NCBI GenBank assembly: GCA_051011595.1
Contig: JBPCTQ010000240.1
Coordinates: 1 to 11,617, forward strand
Reading direction: 5' to 3'
DNA length: 11,617 nt
DNA from: JAOUEE01 sp051011595
Lineage (GTDB): Bacteria > Actinomycetota > Acidimicrobiia > Acidimicrobiales > SHLQ01
This document shows positions 4,423-10,629 of this stretch, piece by piece. Position numbers and translations under genes: made by a program. Numbering within the stretch: position 1 is the stretch's first letter; each line of letters opens with the position of its first letter. Below the pieces are notes generated by a model. The model was given only the letters and a program-made list of their open reading frames with translations. It did not search any database and was not told the origin of the DNA.

Positions 4423-5741
4423 TGCACCGGGGCCTTCTACGACTGTTCGTTCTCGGTGCCGTGGTGCTCGCTTCGGTGGCCACTCTGACCGGCCCGGTCC
4501 TGGCTCAGGACGAAGCGGAAGCCGAAGCAGCGCAGGCCATTCGCGGCACGCTGCAGGCCACCAACGAAGCGAACGAACGCAACCCCGTGCCCGGTGTGGT
4601 CATCACCGTCGTCGACGCTGACGGAGGCGAGGTCGGGGCCGCCACCAGTGCCGAGGACGGGTCCTTCGTCGTGGCTGTCGCCGATCCCGGCACGTACATC
4701 GTCGCCATCGACATCGACTCGCTGCCGGAAGGCATCACCCTGCGAGACGCAGCCCGAGCTGAGCTGACCATCGACCTGGCGCCCAATCAGAACCGGAGCA
4801 TCATCTTCGCCCTCAACGAGGGGGAAGGGGCAGGCACCACCGGCGCATCGTTCACCGACCGACTGGCCCGCCTCAGCGTCGAGGGCCTCAAGTTCGGCCT
4901 GATCATCGCCATGACCTCCATCGGGTTGTCGCTCATCTTCGGCACCACCGGCCTCACCAACTTCGCCCACGGCGAACTGGTCACCTTCGGTGCCCTGGCT
5001 GCGCTGGCGCTCAACGACCCCGACGTGCTGGGGATGCACATCATCTGGGCCGGCGCCATCGCGGTGCTCCTCACCGCGGGAGCAGGCTGGGCCAACGAGA
5101 CGTTCCTGTGGCGCCCACTGCGCAACCGGGGCACCGGGCTCGTCGCCATGCTGGTGATCTCGATCGGGCTGAGCATCCTGGTGCGCTACCTGTTCCTGTA
5201 CCAGGCCGGCGGCCGAAACCTCCGCTACCAGGACTACTCACTCCAGACCGACGGACTCGAGTTGGGCCCGGTCACCATCGTTCCCCGAGACCTCTGGATC
5301 ATGGGCATCTCCATCATCGTGCTGGTGCTGGTCGCCATCGGCGTCACCACCACCAAGTTGGGCAAGGCCATGCGGGCCGTGGCCGACAACCGTGACCTGG
5401 CCGAGTCGTCGGGTATCGACGTCCAGCGGGTCATCCTGTCGATCTGGGTGATCGGCGCTGGCCTGGCCGGCCTCGGTGGGGTGTTGTTCGGACTCGACCA
5501 GGGCGCCAGCTGGGACATGGGCTTCGAACTGCTGTTGTTGATGTTCGCCGCGGTCACCTTGGGCGGTCTGGGCACTGCCTACGGGCCGCTGCTCGGTGGC
5601 CTGGTCATCGGTCTGTTCGTGAACGTGTCCACCATCTGGGTCGACGCCGAGCTCAAGAACGTCGGTGCCCTGGTCGTGCTGGTGTTGATCCTGCTGGTCC
5701 GTCCGCAGGGCATTCTTGGTCGAGCCGAGAGGATCGGATAG
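4422..5741 (+). CDS. livH: LivH-type ABC permease with a fused secreted Ig-like N-terminal domain
   Basis: One of two membrane subunits of a branched-chain amino acid-type importer. The protein is 439 residues, against roughly 290-310 for a plain LivH. Residues 1-28 are a signal peptide (R-x-x-L-L-R-L then a hydrophobic stretch ending V-L-A before Q29). Residues about 40-131 look like a beta-sandwich of the carboxypeptidase-regulatory/SpaA type (P-V-P-G-V-V-I-T-V at 55-63, D-G-S-F at 79-82, P-G-T-Y at 89-92). After a Gly-rich linker, LivH starts near 148: G-L-S-L-I-F-G-T-T-G-L-T-N-F-A-H-G-E at 168-185 and G-G-L-G-T-A-Y-G-P-L-L-G-G near the end. ATG 4422 overlaps the hydrolase stop; livM follows after 3 nt. 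The fused domain would lie outside the membrane, where it could touch the binding lipoprotein; that role is inference. Confidence 0.9.
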   Translation: MHRGLLRLFVLGAVVLASVATLTGPVLAQDEAEAEAAQAIRGTLQATNEANERNPVPGVVITVVDADGGEVGAATSAEDGSFVVAVADPGTYIVAIDIDSLPEGITLRDAARAELTIDLAPNQNRSIIFALNEGEGAGTTGASFTDRLARLSVEGLKFGLIIAMTSIGLSLIFGTTGLTNFAHGELVTFGALAALALNDPDVLGMHIIWAGAIAVLLTAGAGWANETFLWRPLRNRGTGLVAMLVISIGLSILVRYLFLYQAGGRNLRYQDYSLQTDGLELGPVTIVPRDLWIMGISIIVLVLVAIGVTTTKLGKAMRAVADNRDLAESSGIDVQRVILSIWVIGAGLAGLGGVLFGLDQGASWDMGFELLLLMFAAVTLGGLGTAYGPLLGGLVIGLFVNVSTIWVDAELKNVGALVVLVLILLVRPQGILGRAERIG

Positions 5742-5744
5742 CGC

Positions 5745-6746
5745 ATGGACTGGGGACAGATCCTCGACAACACCTTCAGCCAGGTCTTCGGTGTGCAGGC
5801 CGTCTACTTCGCCCTGGCCGCCATCGGCCTCAACATCCACTTCGGGTACACCGGCCTGCTCAACTTCGGCCAGGCCGGCTTCATGGCCGTCGGCGCCTAC
5901 GGCATGGGTATCTCGGTGGCGACGTGGGATCTCCCCTTCGGCATCGCCATCATCATCGGCCTGCTGGCCGCCGTCGTCTTCGCCCTGATCCTGGGGTTCC
6001 CCACCCTGCGCCTGCGCGCCGACTATCTGGCCATCGTTACCATCGCGGCAGCCGAGATCGTCCGCATCATGTTCCGGGCCACCCGTTGGCGCGAGACCAC
6101 CGGTGGCTCCAACGGCATCAACGACTTCGCCGACGGATTCTACGATCTGAACCCGTACTCGTTCAGTGGGCGAAAAGGCATCTGGTTCCTCGACTACAGC
6201 TCCCGTGATCTGTGGCTGCTCACCGTGGGCTGGACCCTCGTCATCTTGTCGGTGGGGTTCGTCTACCTGTTGATCCGCAGCCCGTGGGGCCGAGCCCTCC
6301 GAGCCGTTCGCGACGACGAAGACGCCGCACGCGCCCTGGGCAAGAACGCCTACAGCATCAAGATGCAGAGCCTCATCCTCGGTGGGTTGTTCGGGGCGGT
6401 GGGCGGCATGATGTTCGCCATCGGTCAGGCCTCGATTCAGCCCTCACCACAGGACTACGGCACACCCAAGACGTTCTTCATCTGGGTGGCACTCATCCTG
6501 GGCGGCACCAGCACCCTCTGGGGTCCGGTCATCGGCGCCATGATCTTCTCCGGCCTGCTGGCCTTCACCGACTCGGCCCTGCGAGATGCCGAATCCGAAG
6601 ACATCATCCCCGAGTGGTTGATGGAGGGTGTACAGGTCGGTCAGGTTCGTTTCATCCTCATGGGTCTGGGCCTCATGCTGTTGATGATCTTCCGCCCACA
6701 GGGCATATTCGGCGACAAACGGGAGCTGGCTCTCGATGCCCAATGA
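5745..6746 (+). CDS. livM: LivM-type branched-chain amino acid ABC permease
   Basis: The second membrane subunit of the importer, 333 residues, a usual length for LivM. The N-terminal signature G-Y-T-G-L-L-N-F-G-Q-A-G-F at 34-46 is the LivM counterpart of the LivH G-L-x-N-F-A-H-G motif. The cytoplasmic coupling loop (R-A-V-R-D-D-E-D-A-A-R-A-L-G, about residues 187-200) contacts the ATPases. The C-terminus holds G-G-T-S-T-L-W-G-P-V-I-G and F-R-P-Q-G-I-F-G, both typical. Several hydrophobic helices are evident. It starts 3 nt after livH, with GAGAGGA at 5726-5732 as a distant ribosome site, and its last 11 nt overlap livG, so translation is probably coupled along the operon. Confidence 0.95.
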   Translation: MDWGQILDNTFSQVFGVQAVYFALAAIGLNIHFGYTGLLNFGQAGFMAVGAYGMGISVATWDLPFGIAIIIGLLAAVVFALILGFPTLRLRADYLAIVTIAAAEIVRIMFRATRWRETTGGSNGINDFADGFYDLNPYSFSGRKGIWFLDYSSRDLWLLTVGWTLVILSVGFVYLLIRSPWGRALRAVRDDEDAARALGKNAYSIKMQSLILGGLFGAVGGMMFAIGQASIQPSPQDYGTPKTFFIWVALILGGTSTLWGPVIGAMIFSGLLAFTDSALRDAESEDIIPEWLMEGVQVGQVRFILMGLGLMLLMIFRPQGIFGDKRELALDAQ

Positions 6747-7614
6747 CACGCTCACCGACGTCGCCCACGAACCGGGGGCGGCCAAACCCGATCCCATTCT
6801 GGTGGCCGACGGCATCGTTCGGACCTTCGGCGGCCTGGTGGCGGTCAACGTCGACCACCTCGAAGTCCAGCGGGGACTGATCACCGCCCTCATCGGCCCC
6901 AACGGTGCCGGCAAGACGACGTTCTTCAACCTGGTAACCGGATTCGACCAGCCCGACGAGGGCACCTGGAGCTACGACGGAGAACCCATGGGTTCTCTTG
7001 CCGCCCACCAGGTGGCCCGCCGAGGCATGGTGCGCACCTTCCAGCTCACCAAAGCGCTGAGCCGCCTCACGGTCATGGAGAACATGCTCCTCGGCGCCCG
7101 CGGCCAGCGAGGTGAGAACATGTTCAACGCGCTGTTCAAGGGCTTGTGGTCGGGTCAGGAGAAGGAGAACCAGGCCCGCGCCGAAGTGCTCCTCGAGCGT
7201 TTCAATCTCGCCCACATGCGTGACGAGTTCGCCGGCACCCTCTCGGGTGGGCAACGCAAGCTGTTGGAGATGGCTCGTGCCCTGATGACCGACCCGCGTC
7301 TGATCATGCTCGACGAACCGATGGCCGGCGTGAACCCGGCTCTCACCCAATCGCTGCTGGGCCACGTGAAGACGCTACGCGACGAAGGACGAACCGTCGT
7401 CTTCGTCGAACACGACATGGACGTCGTACGCGACATCAGCGACTGGGTCGTGGTCATGGCCGAGGGAGCGATCATCGCCGAAGGACCCCACGCTGCCATT
7501 GGCGCCAACCCGGCGGTCATCGACGCCTACCTCGGCAGCCAGCACGGCGAAGTGCTCGATGTCGAAGGGGCCGACAATGTCTTCACCCGGAACAAGGGAG
7601 ACGACGATGAGTGA
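6736..7614 (+). CDS. livG: LivG-type ABC transporter ATPase
   Basis: One of the two nucleotide-binding subunits driving the importer. It has 292 residues: Walker A G-P-N-G-A-G-K-T at 54-61, Q-loop Q103 in R-T-F-Q, signature L-S-G-G-Q at 169-173, Walker B L-I-M-L-D-E-P at 189-195 and switch histidine H226 in V-E-H-D. A-G-V-N-P after Walker B is characteristic of LivG. An acidic tail (about residues 271-292, ending D-D-D-E) extends past the usual end. ATG 6736 lies within livM, with GGGAG at 6721-6725 upstream. The last 8 nt overlap livF. Confidence 0.95.
   Translation: MPNDTLTDVAHEPGAAKPDPILVADGIVRTFGGLVAVNVDHLEVQRGLITALIGPNGAGKTTFFNLVTGFDQPDEGTWSYDGEPMGSLAAHQVARRGMVRTFQLTKALSRLTVMENMLLGARGQRGENMFNALFKGLWSGQEKENQARAEVLLERFNLAHMRDEFAGTLSGGQRKLLEMARALMTDPRLIMLDEPMAGVNPALTQSLLGHVKTLRDEGRTVVFVEHDMDVVRDISDWVVVMAEGAIIAEGPHAAIGANPAVIDAYLGSQHGEVLDVEGADNVFTRNKGDDDE
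7593..7599 (+). promoter_or_regulatory. Ribosome binding site deciding the livF start
   Basis: AAGGGAG, 7 nt ahead of the ATG at 7607, selects that codon over in-frame starts further upstream inside livG. Confidence 0.7.
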
Positions 7615-8338
7615 CGATCTTCTGGTTCACGTCGACGATGTCGTGGGTGGCTACATCCCCGAAGTCGACATCCTCAATGGCTGCAGTCTCGAGCTGCGCC
7701 AGGGTGAGCTGGTCGGCATCATCGGTCCCAACGGGGCCGGCAAGTCCACCCTGTTGAAGGCCCTCTTCGGTCTCGTCGCCATCCGCTCGGGCCACGTCTA
7801 CTACGACGGCGATGAGATCACGGGCCTCAAGGCCCACACCCTGGTCGAACGCGGCATCGGCTACGTGCCCCAGAACAACAACGTCTTCCCCAGCCTCACC
7901 GTGCGCGAGAACCTCGAGATGGGCTGCTACCTGCGGCCCGGCAATTTCGGCGAGCGCTTCGAGATCATTTCGGAGATGTTCCCTCGCCTGGCCGAACGCC
8001 AGGAGCAGCGCGCCGGTGCGCTGTCGGGTGGTGAACGCCAGATGCTGGCCATGGGACGGGCCCTCATGATGGACCCCAAGGTGATCCTGCTCGACGAACC
8101 GTCGGCCGGGCTCTCCCCCATGCTCCAGGACCAGGTCTTCATCAACACCAAACAGATCAACAACGCCGGTGTGTCGGTGATCATGGTGGAACAGAACGCC
8201 GCCCGCTGTCTGCAGATCTGCGACCGGGGCTACGTGCTCGATCAGGGCCAGAACGCCTACACCGACACCGGGGCCAATCTGTTGACCGACCCCAAGGTCA
8301 TCGAGCTGTACCTCGGCACCCTCGCCCAGACCAACTGA
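7607..8338 (+). CDS. livF: LivF-type ABC transporter ATPase
   Basis: The second ATPase of the importer, 243 residues, a typical LivF length. Walker A G-P-N-G-A-G-K-S-T is at 40-48, Q-loop Q89 in Y-V-P-Q-N, signature L-S-G-G-E at 139-143 and Walker B V-I-L-L-D-E-P at 159-165. The switch histidine position is Gln (V-E-Q-N-A, Q196), which is normal for LivF rather than a defect. The start at 7607 has a good ribosome site and makes an ATGAGTGA overlap with livG. It is the last gene of the livHMGF operon; a GC-rich hairpin begins 8 nt after the stop. Confidence 0.95.
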   Translation: MSDDLLVHVDDVVGGYIPEVDILNGCSLELRQGELVGIIGPNGAGKSTLLKALFGLVAIRSGHVYYDGDEITGLKAHTLVERGIGYVPQNNNVFPSLTVRENLEMGCYLRPGNFGERFEIISEMFPRLAERQEQRAGALSGGERQMLAMGRALMMDPKVILLDEPSAGLSPMLQDQVFINTKQINNAGVSVIMVEQNAARCLQICDRGYVLDQGQNAYTDTGANLLTDPKVIELYLGTLAQTN

Positions 8339-8345
8339 CGGCTCT

Positions 8346-8373
8346 CGCCGAGGCCTGAACCCTCGCCTCGGCG
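8346..8373 (+). terminator. GC-rich hairpin just after livF, without a T-run
   Basis: CGCCGAGGC and GCCTCGGCG form a perfect 9-bp stem with a 10-nt loop, starting 8 nt after the livF stop. No T-run follows, so it is either a T-less terminator as proposed for high-GC actinobacteria or an RNA 3'-end stabiliser. Confidence 0.45.
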
Positions 8374-8450
8374 CCCGGTCGCGTCCACCACCATCGCCGG
8401 GGTCCGGACCGGCACGGCGGCTGAGCCGGTCGACCACGGAATCGGCGCGG

Positions 8451-8488
8451 AAAACGGCGAGAGGGCCGACCCGAAGGCCGGCCCTCTC
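8451..8488 (-). terminator. Intrinsic terminator of the solute-binding protein gene (convergent junction)
   Basis: The stem GAGAGGGCCG/CGGCCCTCTC (8459-8468 with 8479-8488) is perfect over 10 bp and continues after one mismatch to a CC-TTCG-GG cap on the minus strand, a UUCG tetraloop. On that strand GCCGTTTT follows (T-run 8454-8451), so it serves the minus-strand gene best. From the plus strand it lies 120 nt beyond livF and lacks a T-run, though it may still act as a backstop. A 15-nt palindrome, GTTGATC-A-GATCAAC (8490-8504), sits between it and the gene's stop. Confidence 0.8.
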
Positions 8489-8509
8489 AGTTGATCAGAT
8501 CAACCGTGG

Positions 8510-9877
8510 TCAGCTGTCGCTGACATCACCGTTGTAGCTGTCGATGGCGAAGTTGGCTTCGGTGGGCTCACCCGCCGGGCCGAACTCCTGGGGTCCGGAC
8601 GGACCGTCGTAGTCGACATCGGTGCCGGCTGCGATCAGATCGCGGCAGTCGGCGAAGGTGGTGCACTTCTCGCCACCTCGGGTGATGCCGTTGATGTTGG
8701 CGGCGATCATCGCCGGGTCATCGCTACCAGCCTGCTCGGCCGCGAGGGCCATGATGACGATCGCGTCGTAGGTCTCGGGACCGTAGGTGAAGTCGATGAG
8801 ATCGGGATCGGTCTCCAGCAGCGCAGCCTGGAACTCCTCGGTCACCTCAGCCGTGGGCAAGGTGCCCCGGATGCCGGTGAGGGCACCCTCGTCACTGAAG
8901 TTGGCACCCAGTGCGTTACCGATGTTGCCGTCGACCAGGTAGATCTTCTTGACGTCGGGGGTGAACCCGTTCTCGAAGAGCCCGGTCAGGATCTGTGCCG
9001 TCTCGTCGAAACCGATCACCACGATGGCCTCGGGATCGGCCGACACCATCTGCTCGACCTCGGCATCGAAGTTGGGAGCGGTGGGGTCGTAGACGAAGTC
9101 GGCGGCAATGGTGACACCGGCTTCCTCGAGGGGCAGCTTGGTGAAGTTCAACAGACCCTCACCGTAGGGATCCTGCAGCGCCATCAGGCCGACGGTGGTC
9201 GAACCTTCCTCGACGATCAGGTCAGCGAGCACTCGACCCTGGAGCACGTCGGAGGGAGCGGTACGGAAGTACAGGTCATCCTCGTCGTAGTCGGTGAAGT
9301 CGGGGGAGGTGTTGGCCGGCGAGAAGTGGATCTTGCAGGCTCCGACCAGCTTGTCGATGACCGTGAACGACACACCGGAGGAGGCGGCACCCACAACGGC
9401 GTCGACCCCTTCGGCCAGGTGACGGTCAACGGTCTGGTTGGCGACGTCGCCGTTGTCGCTGGAGTCACCGGGGAACCACTCGACGTCGGCACCCAGGACA
9501 CCACCTGCGGCGTTGATGTCGGCCACGGCCAGTTCGGCTCCGGCGAACTCGGGTGGTCCGAGGAAGGCCAGGTTGCCGGTCTCGGGCAGCAGACCGCCCA
9601 GCTTCAACACACCGTCGGTGTCGCCGGTGCAGGTCGGTGCGGCCTCGACGAGGTCACCGGCGTCGCCGAGCGACGCACTCTGGTAGACCCGCAGGGCGGG
9701 GTCGGTTTCGTTGACGTTGTTGGCGGCTTCGCCACCATCACCATCGGTGGCCTCGGTGGTTTCGGTGGAATCACCGTCGTCACCGCTGTCACCGTCGTCA
9801 TCGTCGCTGCCACATGCCGCGGCGAACAACGTGAACACCGCTAACAGGGCCAGCAAGCGCAAGAGATGCTTCTGCAT
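8510..9877 (-). CDS. livK: Branched-chain amino acid-type solute-binding lipoprotein
   Basis: A 455-residue periplasmic-binding protein of the type I (Leu/Ile/Val-binding) family, anchored outside the membrane to feed the LivHMGF importer. The signal peptide ends F-A-A-A-C with lipidated C22, a lipobox with Ala instead of Leu at -3. An acidic low-complexity linker (about 23-58, rich in D, G, T, E) follows. The binding fold begins near 89 (V-L-K-L-G-G-L-L-P-E-T-G) and includes G-A-A-S-S-G-V-S at 163-170, a likely ligand loop. C83/C181 and a second pair in K-C-x6-C near the end may be disulfides. The start has GGAGGG (9886-9891) 8 nt upstream. It faces livF convergently, so it is controlled separately from the permease operon. 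Exact ligand unknown: Leu/Ile/Val, other amino acids or amides are all possible. Confidence 0.9.
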   Translation of the reverse strand: MQKHLLRLLALLAVFTLFAAACGSDDDDGDSGDDGDSTETTEATDGDGGEAANNVNETDPALRVYQSASLGDAGDLVEAAPTCTGDTDGVLKLGGLLPETGNLAFLGPPEFAGAELAVADINAAGGVLGADVEWFPGDSSDNGDVANQTVDRHLAEGVDAVVGAASSGVSFTVIDKLVGACKIHFSPANTSPDFTDYDEDDLYFRTAPSDVLQGRVLADLIVEEGSTTVGLMALQDPYGEGLLNFTKLPLEEAGVTIAADFVYDPTAPNFDAEVEQMVSADPEAIVVIGFDETAQILTGLFENGFTPDVKKIYLVDGNIGNALGANFSDEGALTGIRGTLPTAEVTEEFQAALLETDPDLIDFTYGPETYDAIVIMALAAEQAGSDDPAMIAANINGITRGGEKCTTFADCRDLIAAGTDVDYDGPSGPQEFGPAGEPTEANFAIDSYNGDVSDS

Positions 9878-9885
9878 GTGCTATT

Positions 9886-9891
9886 CCCTCC
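9886..9891 (-). promoter_or_regulatory. Strong ribosome binding site of the solute-binding protein gene
   Basis: GGAGGG on the minus strand lies 8 nt before the ATG at 9877. It is the best Shine-Dalgarno in the window, in contrast to the leaderless starts around it, and implies a real 5' leader for this highly expressed class of gene. Confidence 0.75.
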
Positions 9892-9961
9892 AAGGAACAA
9901 ATACTGGCCCAGGTCGGGCCGACCAGAAGGGTAGTTGGCCGACGCGAGGATCCAACGTCAT

Positions 9962-10005
9962 AACGCCAACTCGTTAGTGGCTAACGAGTTGACTGTATTG
10001 GCGTT
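9962..10005. promoter_or_regulatory. Nested inverted repeats, candidate operator between the divergent livK and cupredoxin genes
   Basis: CAACTCGTTAG (9967-9977) and CTAACGAGTTG (9981-9991) are perfect 11-bp inverted arms around TGG. A second pair, AACGCCAA (9962-9969) and TTGGCGTT (9998-10005), flanks it with a slightly different centre. The site lies 90-128 nt upstream of livK and about 60-100 nt upstream of the cupredoxin start. The layout suits a dimeric repressor such as a TetR-type protein; the regulator's identity is inference. Confidence 0.5.
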
Positions 10006-10051
10006 CGCCGCGGTCGGCTGACCGGACTCGGGAGCCCGGCACTGTGGGCGA

Positions 10052-10057
10052 TAGCCT
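10052..10057 (+). promoter_or_regulatory. -10 box of a leaderless cupredoxin promoter
   Basis: TAGCCT fits TAnnnT and ends 8 nt before the GTG at 10066. No ribosome site is present, which supports a leaderless start at that GTG. Confidence 0.5.
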
Positions 10058-10065
10058 CCCCGATC

Positions 10066-10566
10066 GTGCATCGACGACTCCTGGTCCTCATCTCGGTCAT
10101 TCTGGTAGCCCTGGCGGCCACGGCGTGTGGCGCCGAAGACACCGTTGCCGCCCCGGATTCGGCCGACGAATCCGACGGTACCGACGGAGACAGTGCCGCC
10201 GAAGAAGCCACCGTGGGCGAGGCCGGCCCACCGGCCGAGCTCCCTGAGGTGCCGGCCGACGCCGTCGACCTCACCGGGCAGGGCCAGGTCGAGATCATGG
10301 TCGGCGACAACAACTACACGCCCCAGGTCGTGGTCGTCAGTCCCGAGACCGAGGTGATCTGGACCAACACCGGCCGTAACCGACACAACGTGATCTCGGC
10401 TGCCGACGAACCCGCCTTCGAACAGATCGACACCGAAGACCTCGACGATGGAGGCAGCGACAGCCGCTCCTTCGCCCAGGTCGGGGCCTACCCCTACTAC
10501 TGCTCGATCCACGGCTCACCCAATCGAGGCCAACGGGGCTCGATCGTGGTGCTTCCCGACCCGTAG
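10066..10566 (+). CDS. Cupredoxin (plastocyanin/azurin-like) lipoprotein with Gln at the axial ligand position
   Basis: A 166-residue exported electron-transfer or copper-binding protein. The signal peptide ends A-T-A-C (C21, lipidation site), followed by an acidic linker to about residue 66. The cupredoxin domain spans about 72-164: V-G-D-N-N-Y-T-P near 79-86, W-T-N-T-G-R-N-R-H-N at 99-108 with ligand H107, and Y-Y-C-S-I-H-G at 144-150 with ligands C146 and H149. The usual axial Met is replaced by Gln (G-Q-R-G, Q156), as in stellacyanin-type sites. The GTG start is supported by the -10 box 8 nt upstream. A second exported lipoprotein gene follows after 63 nt with its own apparent -10 box. 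The redox partner is not evident here. Confidence 0.88.
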   Translation: MHRRLLVLISVILVALAATACGAEDTVAAPDSADESDGTDGDSAAEEATVGEAGPPAELPEVPADAVDLTGQGQVEIMVGDNNYTPQVVVVSPETEVIWTNTGRNRHNVISAADEPAFEQIDTEDLDDGGSDSRSFAQVGAYPYYCSIHGSPNRGQRGSIVVLPDP

Positions 10567-10615
10567 GCGAACCGTCGGCAACGGGTGGATGTGTCGTGGG
10601 TGACGTCGCGGGGCC

Positions 10616-10621
10616 TACGCT
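10616..10621 (+). promoter_or_regulatory. -10 box of a leaderless beta-helix lipoprotein promoter
   Basis: TACGCT fits TAnnnT and ends 8 nt before the ATG at 10630, with no ribosome site between. This is the same arrangement as at greA and the cupredoxin gene. Confidence 0.5.
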
Positions 10622-10629
10622 TACCGGCC

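Noticed and set aside
7499..7606. LivF start upstream at 7499
   Set aside because: It would overlap livG by over 110 nt; residues before M-S-D-D are unlike LivF, and a ribosome site lies just before ATG 7607.
8155..8215. LivF nucleotide switch defect (Gln instead of His)
   Set aside because: V-E-Q-N is the normal LivF form, so it is not a loss of function.
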